Below, piece by piece: positions 56,176 to 64,000 of a stretch of DNA of 64,000 nucleotides. The position numbers were made by a program, and so were the translations under genes. Each line of letters opens with the position of its first letter. The stretch's first letter is position 1. The notes below the pieces were generated by a model. It was not told where the DNA came from and made no database searches. It saw only the letters and a list, made by a program, of their open reading frames with translations. This DNA comes from CAWEFA01 sp963851385 (GTDB taxonomy: Bacteria > Bacteroidota > Bacteroidia > Bacteroidales > DTGW01), in the NCBI GenBank assembly GCA_963851385.1, contig CAWKPE010000003.1, positions 7,494 to 71,493 of the forward strand. Direction: 5' to 3'.

Positions 56176-56968
56176 TCCGGTTAACAGGAATGGAACGCAA
56201 AACATTTATTATCAAAATGGGAATATCAGACAAATTGCCAATTTTAAAAATAATGAACCCGAAGGTAAAATCAAGGAATACTTTAAAGGAAATAAAATTC
56301 ATTATATCTATGAAGTAAAGAAAAAATATCTGCAATATGATACCGTATTTTCTGAAAGTGGAAACGTTATCCTCAATAAAGTTGGCAATGGAGTAGAAAA
56401 ATTCTATGACGAAACCGAAAACAGAAGGATGATAAGAAGGTTTAAAGATTTCAAATTAAATGTCTCTGCTTTTTATAATAAGGACAGTTCAATAGAATAC
56501 CAGTTTACCGAGGATTTGGCAAAATATAAAAAATTGGATAAAATATTACCAATATCTGAAATTTTTCTTGGACAAACACCATCTAAGTCTCTCAAAGAAA
56601 TGGATCCAGCATTAAAATTCACTGATAATGCCATTGCAAATAACGTTGGCGGTATGGTTTATGTGAAATTTATAATTGATGAAAAAGGATATATAAAAGA
56701 TTATTCAATAATTAAAGGAATAAGCGAAGAGTTAGACAGCACTGTAATGAACTATTTTAAAATTACAAAAATAAAAAAGCATTGGTCACCTGGAAGCTAC
56801 AATGATGTCAACGTTTGTGAAGAAATAATTTTACCAATAAGTTTTGAAATTCCGGGTTCTGAACCGCAAAAATTTTATTATTATCCTATGTGGAATAACC
56901 CAATGTTGTATAATCCTAATTTTCCTGGAAATCAGAAATTCAAACCTCCGACACCAACATTCCATTAA
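56174..56968 (+). CDS. Secreted MORN/YwqK-TonB-like protein, C-terminal fragment
   Basis: This frame continues the upstream fragment; the first ATG is only at 56429. It holds MORN/YwqK-like repeats (NRNGTQNIYYQNGNIRQIAN, FKNNEPEGKIKEYFKGNKIH, GNGVEKFYDE) and then a TonB C-terminal-like domain (GGMVYVKFIIDEKGYIKDYS, IKGISEELDSTVMNYF). YwqK repeats with a TonB-like end are found in Bacteroidota exported proteins. No membrane anchor for true TonB work is present, so a structural or binding role is more likely. The end is Pro/Asn-rich. Confidence 0.7.
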   Translation, partial: NPVNRNGTQNIYYQNGNIRQIANFKNNEPEGKIKEYFKGNKIHYIYEVKKKYLQYDTVFSESGNVILNKVGNGVEKFYDETENRRMIRRFKDFKLNVSAFYNKDSSIEYQFTEDLAKYKKLDKILPISEIFLGQTPSKSLKEMDPALKFTDNAIANNVGGMVYVKFIIDEKGYIKDYSIIKGISEELDSTVMNYFKITKIKKHWSPGSYNDVNVCEEIILPISFEIPGSEPQKFYYYPMWNNPMLYNPNFPGNQKFKPPTPTFH

Positions 56969-56988
56969 AAGTATTTGCATCAAATAAG

Positions 56989-57070
56989 CTGTTTGAACCT
57001 GGCAAAGTACCCGAAGTTCATCCGTTCGATATAGGAATTAAGGTGCTTAACTGGTAATTTTGAGTTGACT
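56989..57070 (+). repeat. 82-bp direct repeat, copy 2 (orphan gene tail)
   Basis: This is a second copy of the barrel gene's 3' end, with codons for LFEPGKVPEVHPFDIGIKVL and NW and the stop, but without the rest of the gene. Four of 82 bases differ from copy 1, two of them in the GKGPE/GKVPE region. Confidence 0.9.
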
Positions 57071-57139
57071 AAATTGTTACTTTGGTTATTTCTTTTATAC
57101 ACGTTAGAAATTTAGAATAAGAAACTATTGAATTTTAGC

Positions 57140-57173
57140 AAAAGGCACAAGATTATGAAACTTGTACCTTTTT
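57140..57173. terminator. Two-way terminator hairpin
   Basis: AAAAGGCACAAG (57140-57151) pairs with CTTGTACCTTTT (57161-57172) with one mismatch and runs into T or A tails on both sides. It stands between the plus-strand MORN gene and the minus-strand lipoprotein gene. Confidence 0.65.
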
Positions 57174-57195
57174 AAAATCAGCAAGGAGAAAGAGT

Positions 57196-57702
57196 TTACT
57201 TCAACTTCTCAAAATATTTTGCTAATTCTCCTGCATCTATAATCTGGTTAAGTTTAGTAGTATCCCAATATTTAGGATTTCCTCCCCCGCCTAAAATATA
57301 ATTGCTATCGTAATAAAACTCGGCAAACGGATCATCCGACAATACATGCATTCTCAGGGAATCATAATTGAAATTTATGCCCAGTTTATCATAATCAGTA
57401 ATTTTAATATCAAGCACTACTATATTTGGACCAAACATAGAAAACCCAGCGTATTCCAGATAATAGCCTTTATGCATTTTCATAGGCGATGCTTTAAATG
57501 TTTGACCGGGGAAACAAATACCTTTCTTACAGACCGGCAGGTAATTGATGTAGGAAGTATCATTTAGTTTATAAATTGAAAGAGCCGGTTCATCGCAACA
57601 AGTTCCTCCTTTAAGACACGATAAAAGCGGAATAAGAACTGCAAATAGTATTATGTTTATTTTAAATTTTATTATCCATTTTATGATTTTTACTAATCTC
57701 AT
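57196..57702 (-). CDS. Hypothetical lipoprotein
   Basis: This 168-residue protein has a lipobox (LLSC, Cys29) after a basic start. The mature part begins with a Cys pair (KGGTCCDEP) and has two more cysteines (CKKGICFPG). The C-terminal part (YDSLRMHVLSDDPFAEFYYD, YWDTTKLNQIIDAGELAKYF) is repeated in the truncated copy upstream at 57757-57933. No family was recognised. Confidence 0.65.
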   Translation of the reverse strand: MRLVKIIKWIIKFKINIILFAVLIPLLSCLKGGTCCDEPALSIYKLNDTSYINYLPVCKKGICFPGQTFKASPMKMHKGYYLEYAGFSMFGPNIVVLDIKITDYDKLGINFNYDSLRMHVLSDDPFAEFYYDSNYILGGGGNPKYWDTTKLNQIIDAGELAKYFEKLK

Positions 57703-57756
57703 TTTAAATTATTTTTCGTGCTTGTAATTTTCTTTTATATTATTTGCTTCAATATA

Positions 57757-57933
57757 CTATTTCAACCTCTCAAAATATTTTTCTAATTCTCCTGCATCTA
57801 TAATCTGGTTAAGTTTGGTAGTATCCCAGTATTTAGGATCTCCACATGCGCCCAAAATATATTTGTTATTGTAATAAAACTCGGCAAATGGATCCTCCGA
57901 CAATACATGCATTCTTAGGGAATGCATAGACAT
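57757..57933 (-). pseudogene. Truncated tandem copy of the 57196 lipoprotein gene
   Basis: A 58-codon frame (SLRMHVLSEDPFAEFYYNNK, then YILGACGDPKYWDTTKLNQI and the same ending) is a close match to the last 58 residues of the neighbouring lipoprotein. It lacks the signal peptide and the first two thirds. The DNA is highly similar over about 165 bp. It is a relic of a tandem duplication or of recombination. Confidence 0.8.
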
Positions 57934-57982
57934 TATTTTTATGAAACAAGATGCAAAGAAAAGTATTAGATATGATTCATTT

Positions 57983-58585
57983 CTATTTAATACCTAATGC
58001 AAATCCAATCGCATATTGATTCATTACTTTTTTTGAATAATCATAATAAATTGAATACTCAATAAAAACAGCATTTTTACGGCCATATCTCATTCCAATA
58101 CTGGCACCTTCGATAAATGGTATTTCATTTGATTTGTAATATGAAAATTTAAAAATGTGATAATCAGATGCAATTTTCGGATTGATATAAAATCCAATTT
58201 TATCATTTGGATAATATGAAAAATAAAAAGGAAGTATAAAATTTTTATCAAAAAACCAACCCAATCCAAAGCCGATGCTTGCAGCAAATTTTGAACTGTC
58301 ATTTCCTATAATTTGAATTTTGGTATCTAGTATAGGCGAGCCTCCAATTGTAACTTTTAATCCAATATCCATTCTTTTATTAATTCCATACCTTCCAGCC
58401 AAATCAAAACCTGGTATCAGTTCATTTCCCTTTTCAGAAAACATATAATCCTGTGTACCCACTCCAAGTGAAAATCCAAAATCATTTTTTGGTGTTGTCC
58501 TGGCAGTTTGTAAAGATGAAAATGATACACATCCGACAAGTCCTGTTAAAACCGCAAATAATATTAAATTAATTACTTTTTTCAT
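57983..58585 (-). CDS. Putative lipoprotein with beta-barrel-like strands
   Basis: This 200-residue protein has a good lipobox (LVGC, Cys19). The mature part is made of alternating strands with Gly and aromatic residues (FGFSLGVGTQDYMFSEKG, GFGLGWFFDKNFILPFYFSY, MNQYAIGFALGIK), like a small outer-membrane barrel. It follows the C10 protease gene by 11 bp, so they are likely co-transcribed. Lipidation of a barrel is unusual; either the lipobox or the barrel call may be wrong. Confidence 0.65.
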   Translation of the reverse strand: MKKVINLILFAVLTGLVGCVSFSSLQTARTTPKNDFGFSLGVGTQDYMFSEKGNELIPGFDLAGRYGINKRMDIGLKVTIGGSPILDTKIQIIGNDSSKFAASIGFGLGWFFDKNFILPFYFSYYPNDKIGFYINPKIASDYHIFKFSYYKSNEIPFIEGASIGMRYGRKNAVFIEYSIYYDYSKKVMNQYAIGFALGIK

Positions 58586-58596
58586 ATATAAAAATT

Positions 58597-60336
58597 TTAT
58601 TGTTTAATTACTTTTTGTATAAATAATTGGTTATTATACATAATTTTAAAAATATAAATGCCATTGGAAACATTGCTTAAATCAATTATATTTTTCTTGC
58701 TCAAAATCCTATTGCCTGCCACAATATTGCCTGATATGCCATAAACTACATAATAACTGTTGTTTGTCGGTATTAAGTTACTAAATTCCAGATTAATTAT
58801 ACCACTACTGGGATTAGGAAAGAGGACGTACTTATTTTTTGTCTGTGCATTTAATTTTGTTGCAGTTTGTTTACTATTAACTTCGTTCTCTACTATCCTG
58901 GCCGATTTAGAACTGCCACCCAATGGAGCTTTCAAATAAGCCTTTGTTACAACATTGCTTCCGGGTTTAGCCCAGAAACCAGGCTGTAAATCAACACAAC
59001 TACCTGCAACAAGCTGACCTGTTGAGCCGGAAGCAAACGTAATATTTTGTACTGTAAGTGTGTTTCCAACCTGCCATGTCCAGTTATCTCCGCTATTGTA
59101 CGTCAAATTGTTAATAGTGTTGTTATCTGGTATGAAAGGTAATATACCAGTTATACATTCATGCCAGAATGTGTTAGAATAATCATTATTATTTACTTTA
59201 GGGCCTTTAAGATCTTCGTAATCAGACCACACACTAGAAAAACCATTCCATCCCATGTTAAAGTGAAACGTATGTGTATCCTCATAACCGTCACAAATAA
59301 ACGTATGCTCACCTATATAAGTATATATTATTGGCAGGCCTGCATCTATATCGCTTTTTAACAAATCTACCCATTCATTATAAGTATAATGCCAACAATA
59401 ATGGGAATCGATTAGCATATCAAAATAACCCAAATACTTCAATGAACTTATGCAATCCGCGGCATCCCAACCGCATAATGGCCATGTCGGCTCAATAGCA
59501 TAGGCACTTGTGCTACACTCACTAGTACAACTACAACCGCAATTTTCGCAATAATTACTTTGAAGAAAAACATTGCCTAACCTTTCTATCATATAGGCTG
59601 TTGCATCAACTTGTGTTTGAACACTTAATCGTAAATCATTTGGCATGTTCCAATATTCAAAGTTTGCCTGATTTCCCTGGCCATAGCCCCAGTAATTTAC
59701 TATTTGGCTTAACGCTATGGCAACACAACCCGCTGGGCAATGACCATTGTAAGTAGGATCACAATTTGCAGTAGCTGACGGCACCTGGGTATTATAAGGA
59801 TAGGTCTGATCCCACATTGTTTGAACCAAATAATTTCCTGGTGTGTAACTTGCAGATTTAAGAGAACTATTCACAATTGTGTCGTTTTCCAAATTTTGCC
59901 ATTTAGTTAATTTAATTGTATCAATTTTGTTCTTTTTAAAAGAATTGTCTATTACAGTATCATATTGGGCCATCCAGTCCCAAAAAACTTTTGGAGCATT
60001 AGTGGTATTGAAATTACCTGTTTCAGAATACAATAAAATAGGACCATTGGCTTTATATGCTGCCACCACTTCAAATCCGCCTCCTTCCATTGAAATTACA
60101 TAATAACTTGGATGTCCTTTGAAATTCTTCACAAAAGAATCTTTCGCTTTCACTTTTATTCTTATTCCCGGGGTAAAAATACTATTAACTCCAAGCCTTT
60201 TTTGTCTGAGACTGTCAGGTAATATTTGATTAAAATGGTTTTCGGCCACCTTGCGGGCCAATTGCTCATCAACTACCTGGCTAAAAGATATATTATATAT
60301 GAGCATTGTAATAATTAAAATACAAATATCTTTCAT
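58597..60336 (-). CDS. C10-family cysteine peptidase with T9SS sorting tail
   Basis: This 579-residue streptopain-type protease has a signal peptide (IYNISFSQ) and an N-terminal propeptide (residues 20-150; YYVISMEGGGFEVVAAYKAN). Catalytic Cys204 lies in GHCPAGCVAIALSQIVNYWG and His344 in GEHTFICDGYED. FHFNMGWNGFSS supplies the Trp/Asn region. A Cys-rich insert (NYCENCGCSCTSECS) is notable. After a linker beta domain, a T9SS type A domain (about 505-579, LFPNPSSGIINLEF) ends it. It is secreted to the surface or medium as a zymogen. Confidence 0.92.
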   Translation of the reverse strand: MKDICILIITMLIYNISFSQVVDEQLARKVAENHFNQILPDSLRQKRLGVNSIFTPGIRIKVKAKDSFVKNFKGHPSYYVISMEGGGFEVVAAYKANGPILLYSETGNFNTTNAPKVFWDWMAQYDTVIDNSFKKNKIDTIKLTKWQNLENDTIVNSSLKSASYTPGNYLVQTMWDQTYPYNTQVPSATANCDPTYNGHCPAGCVAIALSQIVNYWGYGQGNQANFEYWNMPNDLRLSVQTQVDATAYMIERLGNVFLQSNYCENCGCSCTSECSTSAYAIEPTWPLCGWDAADCISSLKYLGYFDMLIDSHYCWHYTYNEWVDLLKSDIDAGLPIIYTYIGEHTFICDGYEDTHTFHFNMGWNGFSSVWSDYEDLKGPKVNNNDYSNTFWHECITGILPFIPDNNTINNLTYNSGDNWTWQVGNTLTVQNITFASGSTGQLVAGSCVDLQPGFWAKPGSNVVTKAYLKAPLGGSSKSARIVENEVNSKQTATKLNAQTKNKYVLFPNPSSGIINLEFSNLIPTNNSYYVVYGISGNIVAGNRILSKKNIIDLSNVSNGIYIFKIMYNNQLFIQKVIKQ

Positions 60337-60338
60337 TG

Positions 60339-61064
60339 CTATTGTTTTTTAAGTTTTTCAACTTCTTTTGTCAAACGCTCATTTTCCTTTTTCAATTCTA
60401 TCAGGTAAAGCGTAATTTCTTCCACTTTTTTCAACAGCATGTTATCCATTTGTCCAACAGTGTAGCCGTTCTTTTTAAATTCTTCAGCACTTTGTACGCC
60501 CGGCAAATGCTGATGTTCACTTACAAACTTTTCCAAGACAGAAAGATTCATAAGCTTGTAATCTTTCTTAAACACATAATCCGAAGCAGGCACATCAGTT
60601 ACAACTTTTACTTCTTCTGCTATAATACCGCCGTTCACAGCTAGTTTGTAGCCTTGATAATTGGTCGTGCCAATACCTATTGATCCTGTGGTGATATTGA
60701 GATTTGCTGCGGAAATTGTACCAGTTGCTGTTATATTTCCAGCCGAAATAGAAGCAGTAGTCGAAAAACTTCCGGCAGAAATTGAACCAGTTACAGATAA
60801 AGTGCTATTTAAAATTGTATTCCCGTTTAAATTTATTGTACCATTTGAGCTGTATCCATTTCCGGGCGTTAGGGTAATACTTCCGCCAACAGCTGAAGGT
60901 GATGCTACACCGCTAAATACAGATAATATAGCACCATTGGCATAATAAACATTTGCACCTTTTATATCGTAACTGACAGTACCGTTTGGCCCGGCTGTTT
61001 GTGAAAAAGATAATTGGAAAAACGGAACAAATAGAAAACTTAAAATAATTGTTTTAGACTTCAT
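60339..61064 (-). CDS. Secreted tail-fibre-like protein with C-terminal coiled coil
   Basis: About 241 residues from the ATG at 61064 (MKSKTIILSFLFVPFFQLSF as signal peptide). The middle is a Gly/Ser/Thr-rich beta repeat (SVTGSISAGSFSTTASISAG, NITATGTISAANLNITTGSI). The C-terminal module (EHQHLPGVQSAEEFKKNGYT, QMDNMLLKKVEEITLYLIEL) ends in a coiled coil and is widespread in Bacteroidota fibre-like proteins. The catalytic S74 core is not seen. It ends 2 bp before the C10 protease ATG, so they are one operon. The frame is open to 61142 through the leader. Confidence 0.75.
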   Translation of the reverse strand: MKSKTIILSFLFVPFFQLSFSQTAGPNGTVSYDIKGANVYYANGAILSVFSGVASPSAVGGSITLTPGNGYSSNGTINLNGNTILNSTLSVTGSISAGSFSTTASISAGNITATGTISAANLNITTGSIGIGTTNYQGYKLAVNGGIIAEEVKVVTDVPASDYVFKKDYKLMNLSVLEKFVSEHQHLPGVQSAEEFKKNGYTVGQMDNMLLKKVEEITLYLIELKKENERLTKEVEKLKKQ

Positions 61065-61089
61065 ACTTTTTAAAGTTTTAAGGGGTCTG

Positions 61090-61125
61090 CCTACTCTTTT
61101 AAAGCCACACCTTTTGGCTAGTAAG
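61090..61125 (-). ncRNA. Possible structured leader upstream of the fibre-like gene
   Basis: In minus-strand RNA, CUUACU (61125-61120) pairs with AGUAGG (61095-61090) and, directly inside, AGCC (61119-61116) pairs with GGCU (61106-61103) around the loop AAAAGGUGU. It lies about 25-60 nt before the ATG and after a -7 box at 61192, so it would be transcribed. It matches no riboswitch family that I can name. Confidence 0.3.
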
Positions 61126-61191
61126 CTTTTCGGCTTCCGCATTGCATTATATAATACTTTGTGCCAGAACGTTAATTAAATATCTATGTTT

Positions 61192-61199
61192 CAAATATA
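61192..61199 (-). promoter_or_regulatory. -7 box of the fibre/C10 protease operon
   Basis: On the minus strand TATATTTG matches TAnnTTTG. It would give a leader of about 120 nt before the ATG at 61064. The -33 box is unclear. Confidence 0.4.
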
Positions 61200-61275
61200 T
61201 AGAATTTTTGAAGTAAAAATCAGTTTAGCAAAATTATTTTTTATACAATGTTTTCAGCATTTATAATATTTCTTA

Positions 61276-61520
61276 ATCTTTTGCCTTTTACCTTTTACCT
61301 TTCACCCTCTACCTTCTTTCCTTTTGCCATCTTTTCAGCCAACGTTCAATTATTCCTGAAATATTGACATTAATTAACTATTTGAATTGCCAATCTGTTG
61401 CTATTTGTTTAGTAAATTAGATTGGTAAATTATTTGAAGGAAATGAGAGTTGAGACTAATGACTAATGACTAACGCCTTGTACCTTGTATTTTAAACTTT
61501 GAACTTTAAACTTTGAACTT
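61276..61520. repeat. Word repeats before clpB
   Basis: Words of CTTTTGCCTTTTACCTTTTA type (61276-61335), ACTAATGACTAATGACTAAC (61455-61474) and TTTAAACTTTGAACTTTAAA type (61490-61520) fill most of the gap before clpB. No promoter box stands out. Confidence 0.55.
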
Positions 61521-61527
61521 ATTTAGT

Positions 61528-64000
61528 ATGAATTTAAACAATTTTACAATAAAAGCGCAGGAAGCCATTCAACAGGCATTTCAGATTGCGCAGGGCTCGC
61601 ATCAACAGGCAGTTGAAACTGCTCATATATTAAAAGGATGATGTTGCAAGCCGAAAGTGTTACCAATCATTTATTAAAAAAGTGTGAAGTCAATATTCCT
61701 GTGTTCGCTCAAACAATAGATAAAATAATTGAAAGTTATCCTAAAGTTACTGGTGGTGAACAATATTTATCACCTGAAATGCAAAAGCTCTGCAAAAATC
61801 AATTGAAATTTCCAAAAGATGGGTGATCAATATGTTTCTGCCGAAACTATTATTTTGGCTTACTGGCAAATAAGGACCGTACATCACAAATGATGAAAGA
61901 TGCAGGAATAAGTGAGAAAGGATTAAATGCAGCAATAAAAGAAATGCGAAAAGGCTCGACAGTAAATTCACAAACTTCTGACGAAACTTACGATGCTTTG
62001 AACCGTTATGCTATAAACCTGAATGAACGTGCCAGCCAGGGAAAACTTGATCCGGTTATTGGCCGCGATGATGAAATCAGGAGATTACTGCAAATACTTT
62101 CACGAAGAACAAAGAATAATCCTATTTTAATTGGTGAACCGGGTGTTGGAAAAACTGCAATTGCCGAAGGTTTGGCGCATCGTATAGTCGGAGGTGATGT
62201 ACCTGAAAATCTTAAATCGAAACAGATATTTTCGCTCGATATGGGCGCACTGATTGCCGGTGCAAAATACAAAGGCGAATTTGAAGAAAGATTAAAAGCT
62301 GTTGTAAATGAAGTAATTTCATCAAATGGTGAAGTATATTATTTATTGATGAAATTCATACTCTTGTTGGTGCAGGAAAAAGCGAAGGTGCAATGGATGC
62401 AGCTAATATCCTAAAACCTGCACTTTCGCGTGGTGACTTGAGGGCAATTGGTGCTACAACCCTTGACGAATATCAAAAATATTTTGAAAAAGATAAAGCG
62501 CTCGAACGCAGGTTCCAGGTTGTAATGGTTGACGAACCTGATAAATTAAGTGCAATTTCTATCCTTCGGGGATTAAAAGAACGTTATGAAAATCATCACA
62601 AAGTCAGGATTAAAGATGAAGCAATAATTGCAGCAGTTGAGCTTTCGCAACGTTATATTACAAACAGGTTTTTACCTGATAAGGCAATTGATCTGATAGA
62701 TGAAGCTGCTTCAAAACTAAGGCTGGAGATGAATTCTGTACCAACAGAAATTGATGAAATTGAACGAAAAATCAAACAACTTGAAATCGAACGCGAAGCA
62801 ATAAAACGGGAAGGTGATAAGGAAAAACTAAATTCATTTATTGAAGGAAATAGCAAATCTTGATGAAGAACGAAAAAAATTACGAACAAAATGGCAGTCT
62901 GAAAAAGAGATTATTGACAATATACAAAAAAACAAACAGGCTATTGAGAATTTTAAATTCGAAGCTGACCAGGCTGAACGGCAGGGTAATTATGGAAGAG
63001 TTGCTGAATTGAGATATGGAAAAATAAAAGAGGCAGAAAAAAATATTGAATATCTAAAAGCCAAACTTGAAAAAAGCCAGACAGATATGGCACTTATAAA
63101 AGAGGAAGTCAGTGCAGAAGATATAGCAGAAATAGTTTCCCGTTGGACAGGTATTCCTGTTAGCCGCATGCTGCAAAGCGAAAAAGACAAACTGTTAAAT
63201 CTGGAAAATGAACTTCACAAAAGAATAGTTGGCCAGGATGAGGCCATTTCAGCAGTTTCTGAAGCTGTACGACGCAGCCGTGCAGGCTTACAAGATGCCA
63301 AACGTCCAATCGGTTCATTTATTTTTCTGGGCACTACCGGTGTGGGTAAAACAGAACTGGCAAAAGCACTTGGCTGAATTTCTTATTTAATGATGAAAAT
63401 CTACTTACCCGGATTGATATGTCGGAATACCAGGAAAGACATTCTGTTTCGCGACTTATTGGCGCACCTCCGGGATATGTTGGATATGATGAAGGAGGCC
63501 AACTGACCGAAGCAGTCAGACATAAACCTTATTCAGTAGTTCTGCTTGATGAAATTGAAAAAGCGCATCCTGATGTTTTTAATATCTTATTGCAGGTGCT
63601 GGATGATGGACGGCTTACTGACAATAAAGGCCGCTGTGGCAAATTTCAGAAATGCAATTATTATTATGACTTCAAATATCGGTTCGCATATTATCCAGGA
63701 AAATATAGGCAATATAAACTCTACAAACCGGGAGAAAATACTTGAACAAACCAAATCAGATGTATTTAACCTGCTCCGTCAGACCATTAGACCTGAATTT
63801 TTAAACAGGATTGATGAACTTATAATGTTTACTCCATTAACAGAAAAAGATGTTGCAGATATTGTAAGATTGCAATTTGCCGCTGTAAAGAAACAATTGG
63901 AAGAACCTGGCATTGACATTAGCATTAGTGATGCAGCAATTGAATGGATAGCAAAAGCCGGATATGATCCTCAATATGGAGCCAGACCTGTAAAACGACT
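61528..64000 (+). pseudogene. clpB: ATP-dependent chaperone ClpB, broken by many indels and cut by the window edge
   Basis: The first ATG (MNLNNFTIKAQEAIQQAFQI) and all ClpB blocks are present in order but in shifting frames. The N domain is at 61528-61880, NBD1 with Walker A GEPGVGKTA near 62135, the middle coiled coil at 62700-63080, and NBD2 with Walker A GTTGVGKTE near 63335 and VVLLDEIEKAHPDV. Open blocks are 61528-61641, 61638-61826, 61890-62414, 62393-62863, 62841-63377, 63419-63745 and an open frame to the edge. About eight or more single-base changes are needed, several in A or T runs. ClpB rescues aggregated proteins with DnaK. Sequence error or recent decay are both possible. Confidence 0.88.

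Noticed and set aside
60339..61064. Phage tail gene or prophage remnant
   Set aside because: No other phage gene is nearby, and the protein has a signal peptide and a C-terminal module common in Bacteroidota chromosomal fibre-like proteins.
61065..61142. N-terminal extension of the fibre-like protein to 61142
   Set aside because: The extra residues are basic and not a signal peptide; the ATG at 61064 gives a clear one. The DNA there is better explained as an RNA leader.

Overview
The window is AT-rich DNA of a Bacteroidota bacterium, most likely a free-living, non-enteric member of the Bacteroidales/Marinilabiliales type. This rests on a SusC/SusD pair, FecI/FecR-type and other ECF sigma/anti-sigma pairs, a long single-chain PurL, a coaX-lptC-ppiD type operon, Bacteroidota promoters (TAnnTTTG at -7), and four proteins with type IX secretion (T9SS) C-terminal sorting domains. 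No rRNA, tRNA, CRISPR array or transposase gene was seen.

Layout. 1-1.5 kb: FecR anti-sigma (cut by the window edge) and its ECF sigma factor. 1.7-7.8 kb: purL, nhaD and a frameshifted prephenate dehydrogenase-like gene. 7.9-11.3 kb: dinB, a divergent XRE/S24 (LexA-like) regulator and a methyltransferase. 11.5-14.5 kb: a SNF2-family helicase broken by about four indels. 14.9-19.3 kb: a secreted metallo-beta-lactamase-fold protein, a DUF362 protein with membrane helices and a T9SS tail, and an FkbM methyltransferase. 19.4-31.5 kb: a polysaccharide utilisation locus (PUL) with GH3, SusD, SusC, GH16 and a Y_Y_Y/LuxR-type regulator; the GH16 promoter carries a pair of direct repeats just upstream of its -33 box. 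31.6-40.5 kb: typA, a DUF3795 protein, lipoproteins, a TfoX C-terminal-domain protein, a CotH-like T9SS protein, TonB and YqeY. 40.7-47 kb: an envelope operon, coaX - OMP - lptC - small membrane protein - CBS/CorC protein - SurA/PpiD-like PPIase. 47-50.4 kb: mfd, split by one frameshift. 50.8-54.9 kb: a MATE exporter, then an ECF sigma / anti-sigma-like / outer-membrane barrel operon. 55-61 kb: a MORN/YwqK-TonB fusion protein (frameshifted) lying between 82-bp direct repeats, lipoproteins including a truncated tandem copy, a C10 cysteine protease with a T9SS tail, and a tail-fibre-like protein with a possibly structured leader. 61.5-64 kb: clpB, broken by many single-base indels and running off the end.

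The intergenic DNA is the least ordinary part. It holds at least ten inverted-repeat elements. Two of them (19273-19424 and 35261-35381) look like MITEs flanked by 10-12 bp direct repeats. It also holds several families of quasi-periodic word repeats (7-10 nt units) that recur, often in opposite orientation on the two sides of a gene.

Five genes have single-base frame breaks, yet each rejoins to a normal family length with conserved motifs. Uncorrected sequence error in a draft or metagenomic assembly is the simplest explanation; recent decay is the alternative. The PUL is the best functional system here and is most likely for a beta-glucan such as laminarin. No wholly new enzyme system could be proven from sequence alone.
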